The notes beneath the pieces are model-generated. The model searched no databases, had not been told where the DNA came from, and worked only from the letters and a program-made list of their open reading frames with translations. Below, piece after piece: positions 23,099 through 30,548 of a stretch of 55,430 nucleotides of DNA (positions are counted from its first letter, which is position 1; each line of letters begins with the position of its first letter). The position numbers were made by a program, and so were the translations under genes. Source of the DNA: a virus; IMG/VR virus record IMGVR_UViG_3300032050_005838, positions 1-55,430 of that record. One strand, given 5' to 3'.

Positions 23099-23315
23099 TT
23101 TGTTTTCCTATTGTTTCTGGTGCGTGATCTAACACATCGTTATATTCGTCACGATAAAAATATGCATCTTCATCGTTAATAGTAACTGTCAAGTCACTAT
23201 GTCGTAAATCATAATCAACAAAATTATGATTGTCATCGTACACACGAAATACAGTTTGTCCTGTAAATATCTGTATCAAGTGTCCAGTAACACCGTTGGC
23301 TGATTGTGTTTTCAA
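23085..23315 (-). CDS. small phage protein, unknown function
   Basis: 76 aa, beta-rich, acidic and Tyr-rich in the middle (TVFRVYDDNHNFVDYDL, DAYFYRDEYNDV). The start overlaps the ligase stop by 4 nt (ATGA). No membrane segment and no family recognised. Confidence 0.65.
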   Translation of the reverse strand: MKTQSANGVTGHLIQIFTGQTVFRVYDDNHNFVDYDLRHSDLTVTINDEDAYFYRDEYNDVLDHAPETIGKQNGKD

Positions 23316-24685
23316 AGTTTCTCTCCTGGTTCAAATCCGCGGAATCGCACAAAGCGAGGAAATCTCAAACTGTATGATCCGTCTTGGTTTTGAGTAACTG
23401 CGTCCGCTTCAACCTCAACCACCCGATCAAGAAGCTCATTGCGAGCGGCCCAATACTCATCGCGATTGCTATCAGACAAACCGCTACCAACATTAACACG
23501 AATAGTTCTGTCATTGTCTTCTCCTTCACAAATTATAGCACCCAGGCGGCCTAGATTGCGACCAGTACCTTCCTCAAATCCCACAATATTCAAATCAACT
23601 GTGATTGTGGGTTTCCATTTCATCCAGAAGTCCGAACGTTTGCACTCATAAGGTGCATCCATGCTCTTGATCATGATACCTTCGTAGCCTTCTTCTACCG
23701 AAGCTTCGGCAAATCGGCGCATGACGTCATGACCTTCAGCTGTGTCCAAGTCCACATCCATACCTGGCATCACACGCACACAACCATTTTCTGGCAGGTG
23801 TGCTTGTGTACGTTTCAACAAGTCAATGCGTTTGTGTTGCTGTAGATTACAGAAGCCTTCGCGGAACTCACTTAGTGGTAAAATGTCAAACACATGATAA
23901 ACCATGTCTGCGGTTTTGGCATCTCGTTTGCGTTGTGCTTGCTTCATCAAGTCCTGGAAGTTCTTGCCCACAATCTCACCATCCAACACAAACTGTCCAC
24001 CAAAGGCAGAATCACGCTGGAATGCTTTGCGATGTTCTTCGATAAAGTCTGCAATCTGTGGGAAGTTCTCAAACTCTTTGCCATTACGGCTGTACAATGT
24101 ACAAGCAGATCCATTTACAACTGCCAACACACGTACACCATCAAGTTTGACTTCCAGGCGTTTGATACCTTTGAGCTTTTTAGGTTGGTCTGTGGAGTCC
24201 TGTGCTAGTTGGCAACTGAACACAGGAATCTTCCATTCAGTTTTGCCCAGCACTTTGTTGAGTGTTTTTTCAGAGATACCGCATCTCAAGTCCTTGATTA
24301 ACACACGACGGGCTAGACCATTCCACTCTTCAGAGTCAAACATTTGACTGCAAGTTTCAATTGCTTCTCTTGCACGATTACCAGTGATACTACGAGTGCG
24401 TAGGCTTTCTAACAAGGCCCAAAATCCAGGCCAATGATTTGGTTGGCCAGTCAAACCTTCAGTCTCAGGCACTTGCCGGATGCCAAACACATAGAAAGGA
24501 TTGTAGGCTTGATAGCAGTTGAACAAGAAAGCCTGTGCGTCAGCACTGCCTAGTTTGGATGCCATCAAAGCCTTTTCGATTGTTTTTTCTTTGTGTATGC
24601 GGCTGTCCGAACTTTCTAAGTCGCGGATCCAACCTGCTGCCATTACACCCGAGAACCTTGGGTCTGAGAAGTTTGTTTCATTCAT
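23312..24685 (-). CDS. 30: ATP-dependent DNA ligase (T4 gp30-like)
   Basis: 457 aa (T4 gp30 is 487). An N-terminal helical domain is followed by nucleotidyltransferase motif I KLDGVR with the adenylated Lys180, then LYSRNGKEFENFP (motif Ia/III region), LDGEIVGKNF, EGIMIKSMDAPYECKRS (motif IV) and WMKWKPT (motif V). The C-terminus is an OB fold (GRLGAIIC). It seals nicks during replication, repair and recombination. The neighbouring small genes are cotranscribed. No upstream promoter is evident in the 12-nt gap to the preceding gene. Confidence 0.93.
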   Translation of the reverse strand: MNETNFSDPRFSGVMAAGWIRDLESSDSRIHKEKTIEKALMASKLGSADAQAFLFNCYQAYNPFYVFGIRQVPETEGLTGQPNHWPGFWALLESLRTRSITGNRAREAIETCSQMFDSEEWNGLARRVLIKDLRCGISEKTLNKVLGKTEWKIPVFSCQLAQDSTDQPKKLKGIKRLEVKLDGVRVLAVVNGSACTLYSRNGKEFENFPQIADFIEEHRKAFQRDSAFGGQFVLDGEIVGKNFQDLMKQAQRKRDAKTADMVYHVFDILPLSEFREGFCNLQQHKRIDLLKRTQAHLPENGCVRVMPGMDVDLDTAEGHDVMRRFAEASVEEGYEGIMIKSMDAPYECKRSDFWMKWKPTITVDLNIVGFEEGTGRNLGRLGAIICEGEDNDRTIRVNVGSGLSDSNRDEYWAARNELLDRVVEVEADAVTQNQDGSYSLRFPRFVRFRGFEPGEKL

Positions 24686-24697
24686 ATATTTAATCCG

Positions 24698-25105
24698 TTA
24701 CCATGAACTATTATAAAACACTTTGAGTCCCATGAACAACTCTGCACGAGCATTTTTAATGAACTCAAGATCGTCTTTACGGTAGTGCTCGTCTGCGTCG
24801 TTGCCAAAGAAGAATCCTGATGTACCGGGCAAGGTGCCTGCAATGACATCAAGTTCTAGTCGTTCAAGATCATCATATGTTAGCTCAAGCTCGTCACCAT
24901 TGAAGTCGCCCGAGTTGCCTTGACTCTCCCACAACTGTTGCATCCAGCCATGCAGGTTAGGATGTTTACGCCAGTAAGCAATCTCACGTGGCTTGGTCAC
25001 AGGCGAGATAAGTTCTTTTGAATCGTTGTCCCAATTGGCGGTGTCGTAGTATTCTTTTTGTTGGCCTGCACGAGCGGCCACGTATGCATACATATCAAGA
25101 CCCAT
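24698..25105 (-). CDS. conserved phage protein MGLDMYAY family
   Basis: 135 aa. The start MGLDMYAYVA, the core IAYWRKHPNLHGWMQQLWE, and the C-terminal LPGTSGFFFGNDADEHY with a final SSW are recurrent in T4-like phages and in some bacterial genomes; function is not established, and annotations as a kinase are unsupported. It shares one base with the stop of the 90-aa gene, so translation is coupled. Soluble. Confidence 0.8.
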   Translation of the reverse strand: MGLDMYAYVAARAGQQKEYYDTANWDNDSKELISPVTKPREIAYWRKHPNLHGWMQQLWESQGNSGDFNGDELELTYDDLERLELDVIAGTLPGTSGFFFGNDADEHYRKDDLEFIKNARAELFMGLKVFYNSSW

Positions 25106-25377
25106 TACGCGGCCTCCAACATATTGGCCGGTACATTGAACAGGCCGCCTGGTGTGTTAACCAGCACAAATTTGATTTTGACTTTGCGCACGGTGCCAAC
25201 GTATGTTAGGCCGTTGCGGTTGCTGGTGAACTTTACAGAGTCACCAATTGAAAAACTACGTTTCTTTTGTTGGGTGAGTTGCGCACGGGCAAACTTCACC
25301 GCATCAATCACTGTGGACAGTTCGTCGTTGGTGAGATTACCAAACATGATAGCAGAGTTAATTTCTTTGACATTCAT
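25105..25377 (-). CDS. small KOW/SH3-like phage protein
   Basis: 90 aa. An N-terminal helix pair (KEINSAIMFGNLTNDELSTVI) is followed by a small barrel: FSIGDSVKFTSNRNGLTYVG and TVRKVKIKFVLVNT, ending VPANMLEAA. The GDSVKF...GTV arrangement resembles KOW-type or SH3-like RNA/protein-binding barrels, and similar proteins occur widely in T4-like phages. First gene behind the promoter cassette at 25382-25435, with SD AAAGGAG. Confidence 0.75.
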   Translation of the reverse strand: MNVKEINSAIMFGNLTNDELSTVIDAVKFARAQLTQQKKRSFSIGDSVKFTSNRNGLTYVGTVRKVKIKFVLVNTPGGLFNVPANMLEAA

Positions 25378-25381
25378 TTCA

Positions 25382-25435
25382 GGCTCCTTTTAGTTACTAT
25401 ACAAGTATTATAGCAAAATGGGATTTATTGGTCAA
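25382..25435 (-). promoter_or_regulatory. promoter cassette copy 1: TTGACC-N17-TATAAT plus SD
   Basis: -35 at 25435-25430 and -10 at 25412-25407. The 54-bp segment from -35 to the AAAGGAG Shine-Dalgarno is repeated identically at 25833-25886 and nearly identically at 26163-26217. It drives the 90-aa and 135-aa genes. Confidence 0.85.
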
Positions 25436-25441
25436 TCAAAC

Positions 25442-25828
25442 TTATACAGTTTGGTTTGCTACAAGTCGACGGATGCGTTGACCCATGTCCTCGGGCGTGT
25501 CGCCTTTGCCTGTGAGCATGTAGGCAGTGTACTCCACCATGTCGGCCTGTTTGAACTCCAAGGCAATACCCAAGTTCCGGAACACAAGGTTGACTTGTTT
25601 AAGAGTTTCTTCCACTGTTTTTTGTACAATGTCTAAGTGATCGGGGTCAACTTCGTCTTGCTCGTAGCCCATGTCACCTAACACGTCGTGAAAGGCTATT
25701 TGGTCATCCATAATGCAGAACTTGCCAAAAGCCTTGTTCAGGGTTTCGTCGCCAAAGTCCTCAATGTGCTCTCCAATGTCGTTGCTGTCAATCCAGGAAA
25801 GTTCTGTCTGTTTTGTGTATGTGTGCAT
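25442..25828 (-). CDS. small acidic phage protein, unknown function
   Basis: 128 aa, acidic and mostly helical (DIGEHIEDFGDETLNKAFGK, MVEYTAYMLTGKG, then a basic end). No motif or membrane segment and no family recalled. It is a single-gene unit between two copies of the promoter cassette, which is how exchangeable early genes are laid out in T4-like phages. Confidence 0.65.
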   Translation of the reverse strand: MHTYTKQTELSWIDSNDIGEHIEDFGDETLNKAFGKFCIMDDQIAFHDVLGDMGYEQDEVDPDHLDIVQKTVEETLKQVNLVFRNLGIALEFKQADMVEYTAYMLTGKGDTPEDMGQRIRRLVANQTV

Positions 25829-25832
25829 TGTT

Positions 25833-25886
25833 GGCTCCTTTTAGTTACTATACAAGTATTATAGCAAAATGGGATTTATTGGTCAA
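25833..25886 (-). promoter_or_regulatory. promoter cassette copy 2: TTGACC-N17-TATAAT plus SD
   Basis: -35 at 25886-25881 and -10 at 25863-25858, identical over 54 bp to copy 1. It drives the 128-aa gene and overlaps the stop codon of the 91-aa gene. Confidence 0.85.
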
Positions 25887-26158
25887 CCGAATTCGTACAT
25901 GTATTGAGCCACTGTAGGATCCAGTTTCACAAGGTCTTTTGCGGCCGCTGTGAGTTCACGGTAGCGTCTGTTAACTTCTGCACGTGGCAGTTCGCCATCA
26001 CATGAAAGATTCTCAGGGCTCAGATCCGAATCAATCATTTCAGCCACACGTTTACGACCTGCGGCAGTTTGAATTTCATAAACGGGTTCTGTACGTTGGC
26101 CGCGGAACAGGGCGGCATAACGGTTTTTGTTGTCAATAAAAGTGGTAAGTGCTCGCAT
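25883..26158 (-). CDS. small phage protein, unknown function
   Basis: 91 aa, mixed charge, mostly helical, with Arg-rich segments (NRRYRELTAAAKDLVKL). It starts MRALTTFIDNKNRYAALFRG and has no recognised motif. First small gene after the structural-gene terminator and the third promoter cassette. It ends YMYEFG. Confidence 0.65.
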   Translation of the reverse strand: MRALTTFIDNKNRYAALFRGQRTEPVYEIQTAAGRKRVAEMIDSDLSPENLSCDGELPRAEVNRRYRELTAAAKDLVKLDPTVAQYMYEFG

Positions 26159-26162
26159 TGCT

Positions 26163-26217
26163 AACTCCTTTTTAATTACTATACAAGTATTATAGCAAAA
26201 TGGGATTTATTGGTCAA
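26163..26217 (-). promoter_or_regulatory. promoter cassette copy 3: TTGACC-N17-TATAAT plus SD
   Basis: -35 at 26217-26212 and -10 at 26194-26189. It differs from copies 1 and 2 only near the Shine-Dalgarno (one inserted T and a few changes). It drives the 91-aa gene and sits next to the terminator of the structural block. Confidence 0.85.
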
Positions 26218-26218
26218 C

Positions 26219-26250
26219 CAAAAAAATGTGGCAAAAAAGCCACACTTTTA
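26219..26250 (-). terminator. terminator of the structural/RNR block
   Basis: TGTGGC-TTTTTT-GCCACA stem, followed on the minus strand by TTTTTTTGG, 14 nt after the stop of the 384-aa structural gene. Confidence 0.8.
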
Positions 26251-26263
26251 AGTGATTTTGTGC

Positions 26264-27418
26264 TTACATTGCACCGCCGCCACCACCACCACCACCTCCG
26301 CCTCCGTCGCCACCTCCGCCGTCGCCACCGCCCCCTGCACCATCACCGTTTGCGCCGCCGGCGTCAGTCCCGCCACCAAAGTCTGTGGCACCGTTTAATA
26401 CTTGGAATGATTTTGTAAATGGTGTGATACTGGCAAAGGTAACAGTAAATTCCCAATCGCCAGCTTGAAGGGCAGTTCCTGCCACTGTGTCTTGGCCATT
26501 GGCATCAGTTGTACTTGACCCTGAGGCCCAGGGTAATGTGTAGGTGTACGCAGTAGACGGAGGACCGTTCACTACCAGTTGTAAAGTCTGGCCTTGATAC
26601 ACAATATCAATGTTGCCTGTAACAATGCCGGTGTACCAACCTGTTTGTTCCACTGCGGCTGTGACTGCGACCACTGCTGGTATCACATTCACTGTGGTTG
26701 AGGCTGAAACAAACTCTGGATTTACTGTTGTTTGACCAGCACTAAAAGTTAATGTAGCTGTGCCTGCGGCGCCCAAGTATGAACCTGGAATACGATACAC
26801 ACTACCAAGCCAGTTTGATGCACCATCACCAGCAGCCCATTCACTACCGGTTCCACCATACACAGTTCCACCAATAGTGCTGGTTAATGTAAACACTGTT
26901 GGGTCATAACCTGCCAGTGACACACTGGGTCTTATTCGCAAATTAACATAAAAATCAGTATTGATCAACAACTCAGTTACAGGCGCTTGTGGGTCATATC
27001 CTAATGGTAATACGCTGTTTGATGCATATAGATTTAGAACCGCAATTTTAACTGCAGGAGCCTCTACAGTTGGCTGAACATACGGATCTTGAGCTTTTGC
27101 TCTTGCAGTGCCTTCAACTCCGCAGGAATAGTCAGTAGAATTTGCGTTACCTGGTACTTGAAGTTCTGGCGGTGGTGGCAATGTAATTTTGGGATATTGT
27201 TGATTGACCAATAGTCTTGTGACTTCAACTGGCCGGGCTGCAAGAGTAGTACCAGTCACGGCTGTTAAAGCAGTGGATATTGCACCTAGTACCCTAGCCC
27301 CGCCAACTCCCGACGTTATGTCACCAACTTGTGCACCAATTCTAGCCACAGGAAATCCTGTAGTATTGTCAGACTCGGGCCATACACTGGGTACAATATT
27401 ATCGTGCTTGATACTCAT
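26264..27418 (-). CDS. virion protein with Ig-like core and poly-Gly C-terminus
   Basis: 384 aa. N-terminal part with MSIKHDNIVPSVWPESDNT; the middle (about 150-330) is beta-rich and Thr/Val-rich like Ig or FN3-type phage domains. The last 35 residues are nearly all Gly with a few Asp and Ala, ending AM. Poly-Gly tails that pack as polyglycine II helices are known in gp38 adhesins at the fibre tips of T-even relatives; the resemblance here is compositional. It is the last gene of the PAAR-linked structural run and overlaps the previous gene by 4 nt. A baseplate or tip protein is likely. Confidence 0.7.
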   Translation of the reverse strand: MSIKHDNIVPSVWPESDNTTGFPVARIGAQVGDITSGVGGARVLGAISTALTAVTGTTLAARPVEVTRLLVNQQYPKITLPPPPELQVPGNANSTDYSCGVEGTARAKAQDPYVQPTVEAPAVKIAVLNLYASNSVLPLGYDPQAPVTELLINTDFYVNLRIRPSVSLAGYDPTVFTLTSTIGGTVYGGTGSEWAAGDGASNWLGSVYRIPGSYLGAAGTATLTFSAGQTTVNPEFVSASTTVNVIPAVVAVTAAVEQTGWYTGIVTGNIDIVYQGQTLQLVVNGPPSTAYTYTLPWASGSSTTDANGQDTVAGTALQAGDWEFTVTFASITPFTKSFQVLNGATDFGGGTDAGGANGDGAGGGGDGGGGDGGGGGGGGGGGAM

Positions 27419-28098
27419 GCTTTGTCCATTATTGAGTTGTTACGACCTTCTCTTAACGCACCAAGCACAGCTTGACCTGATTGCGTGTCAGCATCTGCTA
27501 CTGCAATCAAGAAAGAATTCTGTCCACCAATCTCACGATCTAGGCCTGCATATTGCAGTCCACTCATAAAGCTCATTGTGGCCTGTTGTCCACCTGGTAC
27601 CAAGTTGGCAAAATCTAGGCCGGCACGAACTTGGTTGTCGTATTCATATTCATACTGAGCACAGATTGAATTAAAACTGTTGTTCAATGATGTGGTATGA
27701 GCAGGATAGGCCGCAATCAATGCAGAAATTGCTGTGTTGGCCGCTGGTATTAACCCTGTGGTAAATGCATCATCACCTGACGCATACACGCCGGCTGCAG
27801 GGCCGCTGGGGATTGTTATTGGTCCTGCATTAGGACCATATGTTCCAGACACTGTGGCCAGCATGTCTGCGTAGATGCCGGTCAAGGTTGCGACATTCAT
27901 GTTGGCAATAACAGCTGACGTATTTTCTAATGCATTCTGTGTTTTTGTACCAACAGCAGAGCCCAAAAAGTCCTGCATGGTAAATGTGCCAAACTCGCCT
28001 GTGCCATTGGCAAATGTGTTTTTGTAGTAACTGGTCACTGTGTCTGGCACAGGCTTGGTTACATTTTCAACTAGATCAAGACCTTTGAGTGTTTCCAT
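27415..28098 (-). CDS. putative virion structural protein
   Basis: 227 aa, Ala/Thr/Gly-rich with a helical centre (IPAANTAISALIAAYPAHTTSLN) and no signal peptide. It is flanked by the PAAR/401-aa genes and the poly-Gly protein, all joined by 2-nt gaps or 4-nt overlaps. Composition and setting indicate a tail or baseplate component; no domain was recognised. Start METLKGLDLVENV. Confidence 0.65.
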   Translation of the reverse strand: METLKGLDLVENVTKPVPDTVTSYYKNTFANGTGEFGTFTMQDFLGSAVGTKTQNALENTSAVIANMNVATLTGIYADMLATVSGTYGPNAGPITIPSGPAAGVYASGDDAFTTGLIPAANTAISALIAAYPAHTTSLNNSFNSICAQYEYEYDNQVRAGLDFANLVPGGQQATMSFMSGLQYAGLDREIGGQNSFLIAVADADTQSGQAVLGALREGRNNSIMDKA

Positions 28099-28100
28099 GA

Positions 28101-29306
28101 TTATCCTAACAATGCGGCTGCCAATTGCGGTGCAGTAACAGTAGAGATTCCAGTGACTTGTTGAAGACTGGACTGGAATGCTTTGTTTGCTACTGCTTGA
28201 TCTGGCGGAATAATCTTTGCCAATTCGTCGCAGCCAGCAGGCAAGGTAATAGCTGTGCTGTCATTGAGTGCTGCCTGAATAGCAGGATTCACAGCGCCAT
28301 CAGGTTCAAAAATCAATATGCTGGTACTACCCGGGGACGGTGGTGTGTTTGGATCAATCACTGTGCTAGGTGCTGTGGATATCACAGTCATGCTGGGCCA
28401 ACTGGTTGGGAATATTTTTTTCAAGTCCAGCAAGTCACCTAGATTTGCAATATTTGGTATCACAGCATCTAGTATGTCCAGAGCATAGGTCAAACAGTCG
28501 CCATCAATGGCCACCATGGCAGCATAGGCTCGTTTCTGCAGTGTGTTAAATTCATTTTCAGTAGGGGTACGTTCACTGGCTTCAGGGGTGGCCAACAGAA
28601 TAATATCACTTTGTGTTAGACCAAACTCTGCTAATTTAGTAGCAATACAACTCAGTGTACCTGATGTGATGCCTGCTTGTTCGCTGATTTGTTGTAGTAC
28701 ACTTGCTGGTGTGCCAAAGTCTGCTAACTTGCCTAGGTTCAGTAGGTTACCACTCTTGGCAATATCTGCACCAAAACATTTCAGTGCCAAGTTGGCCGCA
28801 GTAAGTTGTCCTGTAATTAGATCATTCATTGTGGTAAATGTAGGACCAAGATATGTTGTGGCATTGACTGCACTGCATATTAAATCGTTTGCACTTTGTC
28901 TATATCCTGCCGCAATTTGAAATATCTGACAAAACTTGTCTACACTGCCATCACCAAGATACATGGCAGCATTGTTGGCCACCAGATTGCCAAAGCCGCC
29001 CGGTTCGCTCACAGGTAACAGCACATTCATGCCAGCATATGATCCAGGCACACTGGATCCCAGGGCAGGACATGCGTTGCTGGCCAAGGTCTTTAGTGTG
29101 GTTACAATGTTGGCGCTGATGCCAAAACCAGGTGCGGCAGCAATAGCACCGTTCAAATTAGAAACAAAAGTAATTGAATTATAAGAGCTTACTGCATTGG
29201 TCAATGTGGCAGGAACTGCAATGCCTTGATTGTTCAGCAGGCCAGCGCCCGCAATCAATTGCAAAGGAGTGTATGTTCCCGGCGTTGAAAATCCTGCGCC
29301 GGCCAT
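28101..29306 (-). CDS. putative virion structural protein next to PAAR
   Basis: 401 aa, Ala/Leu/Thr-rich with predicted long helices and no membrane segment. The sequence begins MAGAGFSTPGTYTPLQLIAG. Conserved order 3'-(structural)-PAAR suggests that it belongs to the spike or baseplate hub of this phage group. It contains eight scattered Cys, which is unusual for a virion protein. It overlaps the PAAR gene by one base. No homologue recalled. Confidence 0.65.
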   Translation of the reverse strand: MAGAGFSTPGTYTPLQLIAGAGLLNNQGIAVPATLTNAVSSYNSITFVSNLNGAIAAAPGFGISANIVTTLKTLASNACPALGSSVPGSYAGMNVLLPVSEPGGFGNLVANNAAMYLGDGSVDKFCQIFQIAAGYRQSANDLICSAVNATTYLGPTFTTMNDLITGQLTAANLALKCFGADIAKSGNLLNLGKLADFGTPASVLQQISEQAGITSGTLSCIATKLAEFGLTQSDIILLATPEASERTPTENEFNTLQKRAYAAMVAIDGDCLTYALDILDAVIPNIANLGDLLDLKKIFPTSWPSMTVISTAPSTVIDPNTPPSPGSTSILIFEPDGAVNPAIQAALNDSTAITLPAGCDELAKIIPPDQAVANKAFQSSLQQVTGISTVTAPQLAAALLG

Positions 29307-29572
29307 TATCCTGCCCTTACATTGCTACTGCCGCCGGTGCGGGTGTGACCACAGGTGTCAGCATCACCTGTGACACTGATGGGTTTGCCTGCTACTCGCA
29401 CAGTGCTTACTCCACCTGCAGTTTGTGGGCCTGCATGTGATTTTTTACCATGGAAACTAACAGCCAAACCAATCACAGCCGTGGGCTTGTTGTTGGTACG
29501 CACTGAGCCAATGCCCGATGTTACTACACCACCGCCTGAATCTGAATCACCTTGTCTCTGTACTGCTGGCAT
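29306..29572 (-). CDS. PAAR-repeat tail-spike tip protein
   Basis: 88 aa, the usual PAAR size. MPAVQRQGDSDSGGGVV opens the family pattern; then come repeated Gly-turn-beta units (VRTNNKPTAVIG, VRVAGKPISVTGD) with His and Cys (FHGKKSHAGP, TCGHTRTGG) that can bind the tip metal ion. PAAR proteins cap the central spike (T4 gp5.4) and sharpen it for membrane piercing. Located between structural genes and the conserved 102-aa gene. Confidence 0.9.
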   Translation of the reverse strand: MPAVQRQGDSDSGGGVVTSGIGSVRTNNKPTAVIGLAVSFHGKKSHAGPQTAGGVSTVRVAGKPISVTGDADTCGHTRTGGSSNVRAG

Positions 29573-29573
29573 G

Positions 29574-29882
29574 TTATCCTAGTATGAGTTTTTTCTCTGG
29601 TACTTTGATACCAGTTGTTGCTTCTAGATATTTCATCTTGACCGAGTCATCAGTCTTAGATACCAAAGAAACGCTGTTAGTATTTAACCGAATTTCTTCC
29701 TTGGGATCTGCAGTAAACAAGCTGGGCACAAGTCCCATGCCCTGTGGTCCTGGGGCAATACTCACTGGTTCTTCCAAGACGATCCAGTCCCCGCCAGATT
29801 GTTTGACTTTGGCTACCATTTCCTCGCCAGAATTCATTTTGAATGTGTATACTTGATTGTGTTCGAGTGCTAGTTGTGTCAT
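29574..29882 (-). CDS. conserved phage protein, Sm-like small barrel
   Basis: 102 aa. YTFKMNSGEEMVAKV followed by DWIVLEEPVSIAPGPQGMGLVPSLF and a C-terminal EATTGIKVPEKKLIL. I recognise this as a common T4-like cyanophage protein. The first strands (a strand, G-E-E, a strand) resemble the Sm/Hfq fold, so RNA or protein binding is possible, not shown. It shares a base with the glutaredoxin stop. Confidence 0.78.
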   Translation of the reverse strand: MTQLALEHNQVYTFKMNSGEEMVAKVKQSGGDWIVLEEPVSIAPGPQGMGLVPSLFTADPKEEIRLNTNSVSLVSKTDDSVKMKYLEATTGIKVPEKKLILG

Positions 29883-30112
29883 TAGACGCTTTCTGTTAGT
29901 TTAGCTTTAAGTTCTGTAAATCCACCCACAAGTTCTCCGTCAAGGATAATCTGTGGTACTGTTCTGGCTGTAGGGATTGCTTCTAACAATTCTTCTTTGG
30001 TATACCCGTCTCCGATCTTGCGTTCTTCAAACGGGATACCTTTTTGTTTTAATAGTGCCTTTGCTTGATCGCAGTAAGGGCAGTGGTACTTGCTCCACAA
30101 GATTGCTGTCAT
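29882..30112 (-). CDS. nrdC: glutaredoxin
   Basis: 76 aa with the dithiol active site C11-P-Y-C14, the cis-Pro segment TVPQIILDGELVGGF, and normal glutaredoxin length. It reduces the C-terminal Cys pair of ribonucleotide reductase using glutathione. It lies close to nrdB and nrdA in the same transcript, supporting this role. RBS AGGAAAAT. Confidence 0.92.
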   Translation of the reverse strand: MTAILWSKYHCPYCDQAKALLKQKGIPFEERKIGDGYTKEELLEAIPTARTVPQIILDGELVGGFTELKAKLTESV

Positions 30113-30113
30113 T

Positions 30114-30548
30114 TTATTTTCCTAATAGTTTCATCATTGTACGTACATGTACACGATCTTTTTCTTTTTCATCTTCGGGCAATTGATCATAGGGCACATG
30201 TTGTGCCGCATTATAGTCGGCCTTGGGATTGCGCTTCATCCATTCAATGTGAATGTACTCTGCGGCTTTTTCCATGTCAGTAGAAAATTTGGACACAGCG
30301 TCGGCGGCTGCTTTACCTGCGGCCAAGTTTTCCCTTTGCCAGTCCGGGTGAATCTTATCAAATGGTTGGTTGATATCGCCTTCAGATCCGTCGCTGTTCT
30401 TTTTGATCCTGGGCTTTGTTCCTGTAGGATCAAAATTACGACGCCATTCTTCGTGTGCTGAACTGGCAAATTGTGTGATAGGATCTTCGTTGATTTGCAT
30501 CATCTCGTTAATTTTGTCTAAATGTTTTCTAATATCTTGTTGCATCAT
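30114..30548 (-). CDS. RyR-domain-like phage protein
   Basis: 144 aa. The C-terminal half reads AAEYIHIEWMKRNPKADYN followed by HVPYDQLPEDEKEKDRVHV, which resembles the RyR repeat (iHe.W followed by YdeLpe.ek..DR) found in ryanodine receptors and in some bacterial and phage proteins. The N-terminal half repeats a HPDW-x-x-x-N-like motif. The RyR fold is thought to bind ligands or proteins, but no function is known for phage copies. It overlaps nrdB by 4 nt. Confidence 0.7.
   Translation of the reverse strand: MMQQDIRKHLDKINEMMQINEDPITQFASSAHEEWRRNFDPTGTKPRIKKNSDGSEGDINQPFDKIHPDWQRENLAAGKAAADAVSKFSTDMEKAAEYIHIEWMKRNPKADYNAAQHVPYDQLPEDEKEKDRVHVRTMMKLLGK

Noticed and set aside
23326-23336. GGTTCAAATCC resembles a tRNA T-arm
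   Set aside because: It codes for the last residues of the DNA ligase on the other strand, and no acceptor, D or anticodon stem is found around it.
23904-24347. 147-codon plus-strand frame
   Set aside because: It is antisense to the ligase nucleotidyltransferase motifs, with no RBS and shadow composition.
25382-26217. Three similar 54-bp repeats as a possible CRISPR array
   Set aside because: Spacing is 451 and 330 bp with genes between, and the repeat is a promoter, not a CRISPR repeat.
28543-28920. 125-codon plus-strand frame
   Set aside because: It is antisense to the 401-aa structural gene, Cys/Ser/Leu-rich as typical of reverse frames.
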